From PCRC01 sp040384665 (GTDB taxonomy: Bacteria > Pseudomonadota > Gammaproteobacteria > Burkholderiales > Burkholderiaceae_C): DNA of 64,000 nucleotides. The stretch covers positions 62,001 through 126,000 of the forward strand of contig JAZKIY010000008.1 in the NCBI GenBank assembly GCA_040384665.1, in the 5' to 3' direction. Of this stretch, positions 1-10,759 are shown piece by piece (positions within the stretch are counted from its first letter, which is position 1; each line of letters opens with the position of its first letter). The position numbers and the translations under genes are program-made. The notes beneath the pieces are model-generated. The model saw only the letters and a list, made by a program, of their open reading frames with translations, did no database searches and had not been told where the DNA came from.

Positions 1-460
1 CGGGCAAAGCAGCGGATTCGGCCTGGATGCTCACGGTGCCGAGGGCTGGCAGTTCAGGCAGACCGGGCAACGCTGGCAGACCGCCAGAGACGAGTGCCAG
101 GACCGACTCGATGAGCGAGGTGCCGGTGGCCAGCAGGGGGTCGAGCAGGTCGAGGCCTGGCAGGGCTGGCAATTCAGGCAGGCTGAGGGTGTCTGCGGAT
201 GCGGTGACCGTGGCTTCGCCCAGTGGCGACGTTCCGCTGATGGAGAAGCCTGGCTCGGCTGGCAGCAGGCCGCCCAGCAGGTCGGTCACGGCGCCCAGTT
301 CCGGCAGGGCTGGCAGGCCCGGCAATGCCGGCAGCAGACCGGCGAGGTCGGGTGTGGCTGGCAATGCTGGCAAGGCAGGCAAAGCACCGGTCAGCAGACC
401 GGTCAGGGTGCTCAGCAGGGCCAGTGGGGATGCGGGTGTGGTGATGTCCAAAGTGCTCAT
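1..460 (-). CDS. Leu-Pro-rich repetitive protein, C-terminus cut off by window edge
   Basis: The minus strand stays open from an ATG at 460 to the window edge (153 residues seen, no stop). A Shine-Dalgarno-like GAAAGG lies about 8 bases upstream. The protein has no charged N-terminus or signal peptide. It consists of runs of Leu-Pro-Ala, Leu-Pro-Gly and Leu-Pro-Glu triplets (LPALPALP, LPALPGLPALPEL, LPELPALPGL, LPALPGLPELPAL) separated by less repetitive stretches with Leu-Leu-Gly and Thr/Ser-rich segments. I do not recognise a family. The plus-strand frame over the same bases gives a Gly/Arg/Ala-rich product typical of an antisense shadow. The Leu-Pro periodicity could form an extended or helical hydrophobic structural protein, but function is unknown. 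Confidence 0.7.
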   Translation of the reverse strand, partial: MSTLDITTPASPLALLSTLTGLLTGALPALPALPATPDLAGLLPALPGLPALPELGAVTDLLGGLLPAEPGFSISGTSPLGEATVTASADTLSLPELPALPGLDLLDPLLATGTSLIESVLALVSGGLPALPGLPELPALGTVSIQAESAALP

Positions 461-921
461 GGGAAGCCTTTCAAGTTAAATTGGGGTAATTACCAATAGG
501 GTAAATACTCTTGTACTAAATGATTAGTTATTTATTCTATGTGAGATAAACCGTAGATAAGTCTTTCGGTTAACTTTCTTTGGTTTCAGTGCAAAAAACT
601 GGCAATTTGTCACGGTTTTGCTTCGGGCTTAAAAAGTACACAACGAGTACTTTCGTTTCGCTGTACGCCTGATTCCCCTTTCTTTGCTGTTCGCTCGGTT
701 TAATGGCAGGGAACAGTCAGGCTGGGCGCCATTCGTTGCTTCCAACTTCATAGCGTGTGCAACCGTGTTTAGGTGTGGCCCCAGGCCACGTCGCGCTGCG
801 CGCCCGCTTTGCCAGCCCCAACGCCGCTTGGTAACATCCCGCGCACACCCAATCGGCGGGTGTCCAGACTGCGGTACCCACCGCAAACAACCTACCAACC
901 CACCTTGGTGTCTCGCCAACC
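461..921. other. Intergenic region with AT-rich promoter-like stretch
   Basis: About 460 bases without a convincing gene. Bases 470-680 are markedly AT-rich compared with the rest of the window and contain a perfect 10-bp palindrome, GGTAATTACC, at 485-494, just upstream of the minus-strand Leu-Pro-rich gene. Bases 700-921 return to high GC. Short reading frames on both strands here lack recognisable motifs and ribosome binding sites. The region most likely carries divergent promoters for the two flanking genes. Confidence 0.5.
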
Positions 922-1428
922 ATGAACCACAAAACCCCTTTTGCGCTTTGCCTGGCCGCCCTTTGTGTGGCCTGTTCCTTGTGGGTGGCGGGGGTGAATG
1001 CCCAAGAGGCGGCGCCCAAACCCGGCGTCAGCCGCGTGGTGGTGCGCACGCTGGTCGATGGCACCGGTGCGGTGCAAGCCACGCAAATCCGTGAGAGCAG
1101 TGGCAACTCGCGCCTGGACGAAGAAGCCTTGCAGGTGGTCAGCAAGGTCTGGACCTTCAGCCCGCTCAAAATCAATGGCAAGGGCATCGAGGTGTGGGTC
1201 AACGTGCCGATCAATTTTGTCCAGGCCGAAACGCCTGCGGCGCCCAAGCCGGTACCGGCTGAACCGCTGGTGATGGAGCCTGTCGCGCCCGCAGTGCCCG
1301 CATCAGCCCCGCAGCCACCTGCAACGGTGCCCGATGCCGGACCGGTGGCTACCAGCCCAGCGGAGCCAGCCAGCGCCACAGCGTCAACCCCTTCCCCTGC
1401 GGCCTCGGCAGCGAGCGCGCCCAATTGA
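922..1428 (+). CDS. TonB C-terminal-domain (energy transducer-like) periplasmic protein
   Basis: 168 residues. An N-terminal signal peptide (about residues 1-27, hydrophobic core FALCLAALCVACSLWV, cleavage after VNAQ/A) is followed by a compact TonB-like domain (about 35-100): VVVRTLVDGTGAV, LDEEALQVVSKVWTFSP and a closing VWVNVPINF strand. The tail (about 105-168) is Pro/Ala-rich. TonB C-terminal domains contact TonB boxes of outer-membrane receptors, but here the domain precedes the Pro-rich part and no ExbB/ExbD genes are nearby, so this may be a stand-alone TonB-fold periplasmic protein, not a true energy transducer. The ATG at 922 starts the signal peptide directly. Confidence 0.7.
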   Translation: MNHKTPFALCLAALCVACSLWVAGVNAQEAAPKPGVSRVVVRTLVDGTGAVQATQIRESSGNSRLDEEALQVVSKVWTFSPLKINGKGIEVWVNVPINFVQAETPAAPKPVPAEPLVMEPVAPAVPASAPQPPATVPDAGPVATSPAEPASATASTPSPAASAASAPN

Positions 1429-1584
1429 CCGCTGGCGGGTGCAAACCCGCGTAAACCCCAGCACCGAGCCAAACTGGTTCGGCCGGGTGGGTCGACTGTT
1501 TCTTGTATGCTTAAAAACTTCGTTGCTGGCGCGGTGACCTCACTGGCGCGGTAGCCCGAGTTGTTTCACCCACGGAGTTTTTTC

Positions 1585-2667
1585 ATGCCTCGCGTCTTCA
1601 ATTTCAGCGCCGGTCCGGCGACCCTTCCTGAACCGGTGTTGCGCCAAGCGGCGACGGAAATGCTCGATTGGCACGGCTCCGGCATGTCGGTGATGGAAAT
1701 GAGCCACCGCGGCAAGGAGTTCATCGCCATCCACGCCCAGGCCGAAGGCCTGCTGCGCGAGCTGCTGGCGATTCCGCAGAACTACAAGGTGCTGTTCCTG
1801 CAGGGCGGCGCCATCGGCCAGAACGCGATTGTTCCGATGAACCTGTTGCGTGGCAAAACCAGCGCCGACTATGTGAGCACCGGCGACTGGTCGAAGAAAT
1901 CCATCAAGGAAGCCAAGGCCTACTGCACGGTGAACGTGGCCGCGTCGTCAGAAGGCAGCAAGTTCACCAGCATTCCGCCGCAGAGCGAATGGAAGCTCAA
2001 CCCCGATGCCGCCTACGTGCACATCTGTTCCAACGAAACCATTGGCGGCGTGGAGTACCACTGGACGCCCGACACCGGCAGCGTGCCGCTGGTGGCCGAC
2101 ATGTCGTCCAACATCCTGTCCAAGCCCATCGATGTGAACAAGTACGGCCTGATCTACGCCGGTGCGCAGAAGAACATGGGCCCCTCGGGCCTGACGGTGG
2201 TGATCGTGCGCGAAGACCTGCTCGGCGGTGCGCTGCCCATCACGCCCTCGGCCTTTGACTACAAGCAGCAGGCTGAGAACGACTCGATGCTGAACACACC
2301 GCCCACCTACGCCATCTACATCCTCGGCCTGGTGTGCCAGTGGGTGAAAGACCAGGGTGGTCTGGAGGCGATGGCCAAACACAACCAGGCCAAGGCCGCG
2401 ATCCTGTACGACTACCTCGACGCCAGCCCTTTCTACAGCAGCCCGGTGGCGCCCGCCGACCGCTCGCTGATGAACGTGCCCTTCAAGCTGAAAGACGAAT
2501 CGCTCGACGACGCTTTCCTCAAAGGCGCGCAGGCGCTTGGCATGGTGCAGCTCAAGGGCCACCGCTCGGTGGGTGGCATGCGGGCGTCCATCTACAACGC
2601 GATGCCGGTGGAGGGCGTGCTGGCGCTGGTGGCTTACATGCAGGATTTCGAGAAGAAGAACAGTTAA
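1585..2667 (+). CDS. serC: Phosphoserine aminotransferase SerC
   Basis: 360 residues, close to the usual length. SerC is a PLP enzyme that converts 3-phosphohydroxypyruvate plus glutamate to phosphoserine, the second step of serine synthesis, and also serves pyridoxal phosphate synthesis. Seen: N-terminal FNFSAGPATLP, the phosphate-loop region LFLQGGAIGQNA, the pyridoxal lysine at residue 196 in GAQKNMGPSG, and a C-terminal GHRSVGGMRASIYNAMP. The ATG at 1585 follows a GGAG at 1573 and matches the family start; an upstream TTG would only add eight unlikely residues. A serA-type dehydrogenase follows 45 bases downstream, consistent with a serine operon. Confidence 0.97.
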   Translation: MPRVFNFSAGPATLPEPVLRQAATEMLDWHGSGMSVMEMSHRGKEFIAIHAQAEGLLRELLAIPQNYKVLFLQGGAIGQNAIVPMNLLRGKTSADYVSTGDWSKKSIKEAKAYCTVNVAASSEGSKFTSIPPQSEWKLNPDAAYVHICSNETIGGVEYHWTPDTGSVPLVADMSSNILSKPIDVNKYGLIYAGAQKNMGPSGLTVVIVREDLLGGALPITPSAFDYKQQAENDSMLNTPPTYAIYILGLVCQWVKDQGGLEAMAKHNQAKAAILYDYLDASPFYSSPVAPADRSLMNVPFKLKDESLDDAFLKGAQALGMVQLKGHRSVGGMRASIYNAMPVEGVLALVAYMQDFEKKNS

Positions 2668-2712
2668 CACGGCGCACTCGGCCCACCATAAAAAATACCA
2701 GGAGACAAGCCG

Positions 2713-3900
2713 ATGAACAAGCCCTACCAAATACTGGTCCTCAACCAGATAGCTGCCAACGGGCTGAAGCGCCTGCCCGCCGAGCGCTACACCACCAGCA
2801 AGGACGCCGCTCAGCCCGACGCGGTGCTGGTGCGTTCGGCCGACATGCACAGCCTGGCCATTGCGCCCAGCGTGCAGGCCATCGGCCGCGCTGGCGCCGG
2901 CACCAACAACATCCCGGTGAAGGCCATGAGCGCGCGCGGCGTGCCGGTGTTCAATGCACCCGGCGCCAACGCCAACGCGGTGAAGGAACTGGTGCTCACC
3001 GGCATGCTGCTGGCCGCCCGCAATGTGGCCCCTGCGCTGCGTTTTGTGCACGGGCTCGACCCCGCCATGGCCGACATGGAGAAGGCGGTGGAAGACGGCA
3101 AGAAGAACTACGCCGGCTTTGAGCTGGCCGGCCACACGCTGGGCATTGTGGGCCTGGGCAAGATCGGCTGCCTGGTGGCCGACGCCGCCATCAAGCTCGG
3201 CATGAACGTGCTGGGCTACGACCCCGAGATCACGGTAGACGCCGCCTGGAGCCTGCCCTCGCAGGTGAAAAAAGCCGCCAGCGTGGCCGACGTGCTGAAG
3301 AACTCGCACTTCATCACGCTGCATGTGCCGCTGGTGGAGGCGACCAAAAACCTGGTGAATGCCGACAACCTCAAGCTGGTGAAAGCCGGCACGGTGCTGC
3401 TGAATTTTTCGCGCGAAGGCGTGGTCGACGAACACGCCGCGCTGGCGTCGCTCGCCGCCAAACAGCTGGGCTGGTATGTGTGCGATTTCCCGAGCCCGGC
3501 CATCAACGGCCACGAGCGCGTGATTGCGCTGCCACACCTGGGTGCCTCCACCCGCGAGGCCGAAGAAAACTGCGCCATCATGGTGGCCGACCAGCTGCGT
3601 GACTACCTGGAGCACGGCAACGTGGCCAACGCGGTGAACTTCCCCAACGTGGCCATGCCGCGCGAGTCGGCCTACCGGGTGGCGATAGCCAACAGCAACG
3701 TGCCCAACATGCTGGGGCAAATTTCTACCGCCATGGCCAAGGCCGGCCTGAACATCCACAACATGGTCAACAAGTCGCGCGGCGACATGGCCTACACGCT
3801 GGTGGATATCGACAGCCCTGCCAGCGATGCGGCACTGGCCGACATCCGCGCCATCGAAGGCGTGTTGGCGGTGCGCTACCTGCCGCACAGCGGGGACTGA
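2713..3900 (+). CDS. serA: D-3-phosphoglycerate dehydrogenase with C-terminal ACT domain
   Basis: 395 residues. The Rossmann NAD site is at G147-L-G149-K-I-G152. The 2-hydroxyacid dehydrogenase hallmarks RAGAGTNN, NFSREGVVDE and ALPHLGASTREAEEN are present, and an ACT-like module (about 322-395, IANSNVPNMLGQISTAMAKA) ends the protein. It is expected to oxidise 3-phosphoglycerate to 3-phosphohydroxypyruvate, the substrate of the SerC encoded just upstream. The ACT domain suggests allosteric control, in this family usually by serine. AGGAGA precedes the ATG. It is the compact ACT-only form (about 400 residues) without the extra intervening domain of the long SerA. Confidence 0.93.
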   Translation: MNKPYQILVLNQIAANGLKRLPAERYTTSKDAAQPDAVLVRSADMHSLAIAPSVQAIGRAGAGTNNIPVKAMSARGVPVFNAPGANANAVKELVLTGMLLAARNVAPALRFVHGLDPAMADMEKAVEDGKKNYAGFELAGHTLGIVGLGKIGCLVADAAIKLGMNVLGYDPEITVDAAWSLPSQVKKAASVADVLKNSHFITLHVPLVEATKNLVNADNLKLVKAGTVLLNFSREGVVDEHAALASLAAKQLGWYVCDFPSPAINGHERVIALPHLGASTREAEENCAIMVADQLRDYLEHGNVANAVNFPNVAMPRESAYRVAIANSNVPNMLGQISTAMAKAGLNIHNMVNKSRGDMAYTLVDIDSPASDAALADIRAIEGVLAVRYLPHSGD

Positions 3901-4012
3901 GGCTCGCGCTGGTAGCTTAATCCCTGCCGCGCTTGCCACCACTCCAGCGGCTTTCTGACAGCGGCGGCGTGCAGCGCCACAATAGGGTCATCCACTGTTT
4001 GCGGAGAACCCC

Positions 4013-6897
<2,885 letters not shown>

Positions 6898-6901
<4 letters not shown>

Positions 6902-8118
6902 GCCTTCCGGTACTCGTTGCGGGCGGCGGTATTGGCGGCTTGGCTACCGCGCTGGCCCTGTCGCGCGCCGGCCTGCCGGTGACGGTGCTGGAACAGGCCG
7001 CCGCTTTTTCCGACGTTGGCGCTGGCATCCAGCTCGGGCCGAACGCGGGGCGGCTGCTTGACGGCTGGGGTCTTGGCCCGGCGCTGCGCGCCGTGGCCGC
7101 CATGCCGCAGCAGCTTCTGGTGCGTGACGCACACGATGGCTGCGCACTGGGAACCCTGCGCCTGGGCGCCGCCATGCGCCAGCGCTACGGTCACGACTAC
7201 CTGAGCGCGCACCGGGCCGACCTGCACGGCCTGCTGCTGGCCGCAGCGCGCCAGGCGGGGGCCAGCATCGTGCCCGGATTCACTATTAAAAAGATAGCTA
7301 AAGAACAAGGAAATGCGCTGGCTGGTGGCATAAATCATTCAAAAAATACAGAAAACATCGAAGGCCAGGCCCTGGTAGGCTGCGACGGCCTGTGGAGCGT
7401 GGTGCGCGCCCAGCTGCTGCACGACGGCCCGCCGCACGCCACCGGGCACCTGGCCTACCGCGCGTTGCTGCCAGCGAACGCTGCGCCCAAGGGCGCGGCG
7501 CGCCAGGACGTCACGGTCTGGCTCGGCCCGCTCATGCATGTGGTCTGCTATCCGGTGCGCGGTGGCGACTGGCTGAACCTGGTGGCGGTGGTGCACGGCG
7601 AGATGTCCGGCGCAGACCAGCGGCAGGGCTGGGCCCAGGGCACCGATGTGTCCACGCTGCTGGCCGCATTGCCCGGCGCCCACAGCAGCCTGCGCGATCT
7701 GGTGCAGGCCGCGCCCGGCTGGACCCGCTGGGTGCTGCACGACCGGCCGCCGCTGCGGTCTGCCACGCCGTACGCGCAAGGCCGCATTGCGCTGCTGGGC
7801 GACGCCGCCCATCCCATGCGGCCCTACTTGGCGCAGGGCGCGGCGATGGCGCTGGAAGACGCCGCCGCGCTGGCGCAAGCCCTGCAGGCCACACCCCGCG
7901 ATGTACCGCTGGCCTTGCAGCAGTACGCCGCCGCACGCTGGCGGCGCAACGCGCGGGTGCAGCAGAAGTCGCTGCGCAACGGCCGCATCTTTCACGCCCA
8001 GGGGCCGCTGCGGCTGGCCCGCAACCTGGCCATGCGCCTGGGCGGCGAGCGCCTGCTCGACACGCCCTGGCTCTACGGTGGCGGCCCGACGGCAGTTTCA
8101 GCGGCATCCGGCCGATAA
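6898..8118 (+). CDS. FAD-dependent aromatic-ring-hydroxylase-type monooxygenase
   Basis: 406 residues. Class A flavoprotein monooxygenase (salicylate/3-hydroxybenzoate hydroxylase-like): dinucleotide-binding VAGGGIGGLATALALS at the N-terminus with Glu ending strand 2, the DG motif in VGCDGLWSVVR, and the GD motif in IALLGDAAHPMRPYLAQGA. Substrate cannot be read from sequence. The GTG start at 6898 overlaps the acnA stop; upstream in-frame sequence is acnA in another frame, so it is excluded. Residues about 128-154 (FTIKKIAKEQGNALAGGINH and onward) come from an AT-rich stretch, 7280-7360, that contains a dispersed repeat copy and replaces a normally shorter loop before the DG motif. Association with acnA may be only positional. 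Confidence 0.85.
7282..7319 (-). repeat. AT-rich dispersed element, copy inside FAD monooxygenase gene
   Basis: Read on the minus strand this segment contains CTTGTTCTTTAGCTAT, then TTTT and AATAG. It matches the minus-strand copy upstream of pssA (60531-60582) at about 22 of 27 aligned bases in its right half. The local AT content is far above that of the surrounding gene, and the reading frame stays open through it. Confidence 0.65.
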
Positions 8119-8196
8119 ACCCGCCAGCTCCGAAAGCCACAAACAGTGGCAGGGGCGGGCAATGGCTGTTCCAGCACGGTGCACAGCACCTCGGGT

Positions 8197-8213
8197 TGTC
8201 CCAAATTAAGACA
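8197..8213 (+). promoter_or_regulatory. Putative upstream activator site of the aldehyde oxidoreductase operon
   Basis: Imperfect palindrome TGTCCCAAATTAAGACA, outer arms TGTC/GACA, with 12 of 17 positions symmetric. It is centred about 60-70 bases upstream of the sigma-54 -24/-12 element and about 85 upstream of the expected start, a normal distance for an enhancer-binding activator. No activator gene is in the window. Its role is inferred. Confidence 0.4.
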
Positions 8214-8262
8214 CTTACGGCGAATTTCACCGGGAATAGGTGGTTGATTGCATAGGCCTGGT

Positions 8263-8280
8263 CTGGCAGATATATTGCTT
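8263..8280 (+). promoter_or_regulatory. Sigma-54 (-24/-12) promoter for the aldehyde oxidoreductase operon
   Basis: CTGGCAGATATATTGCTT contains GG at 8265-8266 and GC at 8277-8278, separated by exactly 10 bases, within the TGGCA-N-TTGC consensus of RpoN promoters. It lies 46-63 bases before the start codon of the polyferredoxin gene. Expression should therefore need an ATP-dependent enhancer-binding activator. Confidence 0.75.
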
Positions 8281-8286
8281 ATGCAA

Positions 8287-8304
8287 TTCAACTCATAGGT
8301 TGAA
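8287..8304 (+). promoter_or_regulatory. Inverted repeat near the predicted transcription start
   Basis: TTCAAC-tcatag-GTTGAA, perfect 6-bp arms, immediately downstream of the -12 element and 22 bases before the ATG. It could be an operator or a small 5'-leader hairpin of the aldehyde oxidoreductase operon. Confidence 0.4.
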
Positions 8305-8325
8305 CTAAAAACGGAGACGCTATCG

Positions 8326-8799
8326 ATGGAAAAAGTTCTGCATATCAACGCCGACAAATGCACCGGCTGCCTGCAATGCGAGATGGCCTGCAGCTACGAA
8401 CACCATGGCGTGTTTGCCACTGCCAAGTCGCGCATCAAGGTGTTCGATTTCCATGAGACCGGCAAGAAAGTGCCCTACACCTGCACCCAGTGCGACGAAG
8501 CCTGGTGCCTGCATGCCTGCCCGGTAGAGGCCATCACGGTGGACAAAGCCACCGGCGCCAAGGTGGTGAACGACTCCACCTGTGTCGGCTGCAAGGTCTG
8601 CACCATTGCCTGCCCCTTCGGCACCATCAACTACGTGCAGGAAACCGGCAAGGTGCAGAAGTGCGACCTGTGCGGCGGCGACCCCGCCTGTGCCACCGCC
8701 TGCCCGACCGACGCCATCACCTACATCGACGCCAACTGGACCGGCCTTGACCGCATGAAACTGTGGGCCGCCAAGACCACGCCCGGCGCTGCCGCCTGA
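8326..8799 (+). CDS. aorA: Polyferredoxin subunit of aldehyde oxidoreductase (four [4Fe-4S])
   Basis: 157 residues with 16 cysteines in four four-Cys groups: KCTGCLQCEMAC, TCTQCDEAWCLHACP, TCVGCKVCTIACP and KCDLCGGDPACATACP. This is the HycB/DmsB type of electron-transfer subunit carrying four [4Fe-4S] clusters. It has no signal peptide, so it is cytoplasmic. It is first in an operon with the tungsten-type aldehyde oxidoreductase and an FAD subunit, the arrangement I recall for the Aromatoleum AorABC enzyme, in which this subunit wires the tungsten site to FAD. The symbol follows that system and is by analogy. Preceded by a sigma-54 promoter and a GGAG 8 bases before ATG. Confidence 0.88.
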   Translation: MEKVLHINADKCTGCLQCEMACSYEHHGVFATAKSRIKVFDFHETGKKVPYTCTQCDEAWCLHACPVEAITVDKATGAKVVNDSTCVGCKVCTIACPFGTINYVQETGKVQKCDLCGGDPACATACPTDAITYIDANWTGLDRMKLWAAKTTPGAAA

Positions 8800-8829
8800 C
8801 CCTCCACCCACTCTTCAAAGGACAACAAC

Positions 8830-10680
8830 ATGAGCTGGACTGGAAAAATCCTTCGCGTCAACCTCACCGCCGGCACCTGCGCCAGTGAGCCCCTCAACAT
8901 GGACTGGGCCCGCGCCTTTATCGGCTCGCGTGGCCTGGCCTCCAAGTACCTCACGACCGAAATCGACCCCAAGGTCGATGCGCTGTCGCCCGAGAACAAA
9001 ATGATCTGGGCCACCGGCCCGCTCACCGGCACCATGGTGTCTACCGGCGGTCGCTACACCGTGGTCACCAAAAGCCCGCTGACCGGCGCCATCGCCTGTT
9101 CCAATTCGGGCGGCTACTTCGGCGCCGAACTGAAGTCGGCCGGCTGGGACATGGTCATTGTCGAAGGCAAATCGGCCAAGCCGGTGTACCTGCTGATCCA
9201 GAACGACAAGGCCACGCTGGAAGACGCTTCCGGTCTGTGGGGCAAGAGTGTCTGGGACACCGAGCCGGCCATCAAAAATGCCCACCAGGACCCGCTGATC
9301 CGCGTCTCCGGCATTGGCCCGGCCGGTGAAAACGGCGTGCTGTACGCCGCCATCGTCAACGACCTGCACCGCGCCGCCGGCCGCTCGGGTGTGGGCACCG
9401 TGATGGGCAGCAAGAACCTCAAGGCCATTGCCGTGCGCGGCACGATTGGTGTGGGCGGCAACCTGAAAGACCCCAAGGGCTTCTTTACTGCCGTCACTGC
9501 TGCCAACAAGGTGCTGAAAGACAACGCCGTCACCGGCCAAGGCCTGCCCGCCTACGGCACCCAGGTGCTGATGAACGTCATCAACGAAATCGGTGGCCTG
9601 CCCACCCGCAACCACCAGGACGTGCAGTTCGATGGCGCCAAGGACATCTCGGCCGAAGCCATGGCCACCCCGCGCGAGACCGACGGCAAGAAGCACCTGG
9701 TGACCAACCAGGCCTGTTTTGGCTGTACCATCGCCTGCGGCCGGATTTCCAAGATGGACCCCACCCACTTCACTGTGAAAGACAAGCCGCAGTACCACAA
9801 GGCCGAAGGCGGCCTGGAATACGAAGCCGCCTGGGCGCTGGGCGCGGCCAACGGTGTCAACGACCTCGAGGCGCTGCAGTACGCCAACATGCTGTGCAAT
9901 GAATACGGCATGGACCCCATCTCCTTCGGCGCCACCATTGGTGCGGTGATGGAGCTGTACGAGATGGGCGTGCTGACCAAAGAGCAGCTCGGCATTGAGG
10001 CGCCCTTTGGCTCGGCCGCAGCCCTGGCCTACTTTGCCGAAATCACCGGCAAGAGCATTGGTTTCGGCAAGGAAATCGGCACCGGCTCCAAGCGCCTGAC
10101 CGAAAAATACGGCCACCCCGATCTGTCGATGAGCGTCAAGGGCCAGGAATTCCCCGCCTACGACGGCCGCGCCATCCAGGGCATCGGCCTGGCCTACGCC
10201 ACCAGCAACCGCGGCGCCTGCCACCTGCGGGGCTACACCATCGCGTCGGAAGTGCTGGGCATTCCGGTCAAGACCGAGCCGGCCGAACACGTGGGCAAGC
10301 CCGAACTGGTGAAGGCCTTCCAGGACGCCACCGCCGCGTTTGACGCTGCCGGCATCTGCATCTTCACCAGCTTTGCCTGGACCCTGGCCGACGTGGCACC
10401 GCAACTGCAGGCGGCCTGCGGCGACGAATTCACGGTGGAACACCTGACGCACATCGGTGAGCGCATCTGGAACATGGAAAAGCAGTTCAACCTCGCTGCC
10501 GGCCTGAGCAAAAAAGACGACACCTTGCCCAAACGCCTGCTGACCGAACCCGCCAAGACCGGCGCATCCAAGGGCGCGGTCAACCGGCTCGACGTGATGC
10601 TGCCGCAGTATTACCAGATCCGTGGCTGGGACACCGAAGGCGTGCCCTCGACAGCGACGCTTGAGCGACTGGGCCTCTAA
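8830..10680 (+). CDS. aorB: Tungsten-type aldehyde:ferredoxin oxidoreductase, catalytic subunit
   Basis: 616 residues, typical length. Oxidises aldehydes to carboxylic acids at a bis-pterin tungsten centre, reversibly. Seen: N-terminal GKILRVNLTAG, the [4Fe-4S] ligands Cys296-x2-Cys299-x3-Cys303 (ACFGCTIACGR) and a fourth ligand Cys510 in AAGICIFTSF, the same pattern as the archaeal AOR family. Pterin-contacting loops such as SNRGACHLRG are present. No twin-arginine signal, so cytoplasmic. Begins 30 bases after the polyferredoxin. W versus Mo cannot be decided from sequence alone; characterised members of this family use tungsten. A strong intrinsic terminator follows the stop codon although further operon genes lie downstream. 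Confidence 0.93.
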   Translation: MSWTGKILRVNLTAGTCASEPLNMDWARAFIGSRGLASKYLTTEIDPKVDALSPENKMIWATGPLTGTMVSTGGRYTVVTKSPLTGAIACSNSGGYFGAELKSAGWDMVIVEGKSAKPVYLLIQNDKATLEDASGLWGKSVWDTEPAIKNAHQDPLIRVSGIGPAGENGVLYAAIVNDLHRAAGRSGVGTVMGSKNLKAIAVRGTIGVGGNLKDPKGFFTAVTAANKVLKDNAVTGQGLPAYGTQVLMNVINEIGGLPTRNHQDVQFDGAKDISAEAMATPRETDGKKHLVTNQACFGCTIACGRISKMDPTHFTVKDKPQYHKAEGGLEYEAAWALGAANGVNDLEALQYANMLCNEYGMDPISFGATIGAVMELYEMGVLTKEQLGIEAPFGSAAALAYFAEITGKSIGFGKEIGTGSKRLTEKYGHPDLSMSVKGQEFPAYDGRAIQGIGLAYATSNRGACHLRGYTIASEVLGIPVKTEPAEHVGKPELVKAFQDATAAFDAAGICIFTSFAWTLADVAPQLQAACGDEFTVEHLTHIGERIWNMEKQFNLAAGLSKKDDTLPKRLLTEPAKTGASKGAVNRLDVMLPQYYQIRGWDTEGVPSTATLERLGL

Positions 10681-10711
10681 GCTGCGTTTCTGATAGCGGG
10701 CTATTAAGAAG

Positions 10712-10735
10712 GGGCGCTCGCTGGCGCCCTTTTTT
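10712..10735 (+). terminator. Intrinsic terminator between catalytic and FAD subunit genes
   Basis: GGGCGC-tcgctg-GCGCCC followed by TTTTTT, flanked by AAGAA/TTCTT that extend the stem. It sits between the aldehyde oxidoreductase stop codon (10680) and the FAD subunit start (10760), so it probably lowers expression of the downstream operon genes. Confidence 0.8.
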
Positions 10736-10759
10736 CTTGAATAACAGGAGGAGAAAACG

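Noticed and set aside
27..479. Plus-strand frame of 150 codons at the left edge
   Set aside because: Gly/Arg/Ser-rich product without a ribosome site; the minus strand gives a coherent repeat protein with one.
629..1094. Overlapping small frames on both strands between the Leu-Pro-rich and TonB-like genes
   Set aside because: No motifs, no ribosome sites, and Cys/Arg/Pro-rich composition typical of random GC-rich frames.
1948..3942. Long open frame (664 codons) on the minus strand opposite serC and the serA-type gene
   Set aside because: Spans two confident genes on the other strand and resembles no family.
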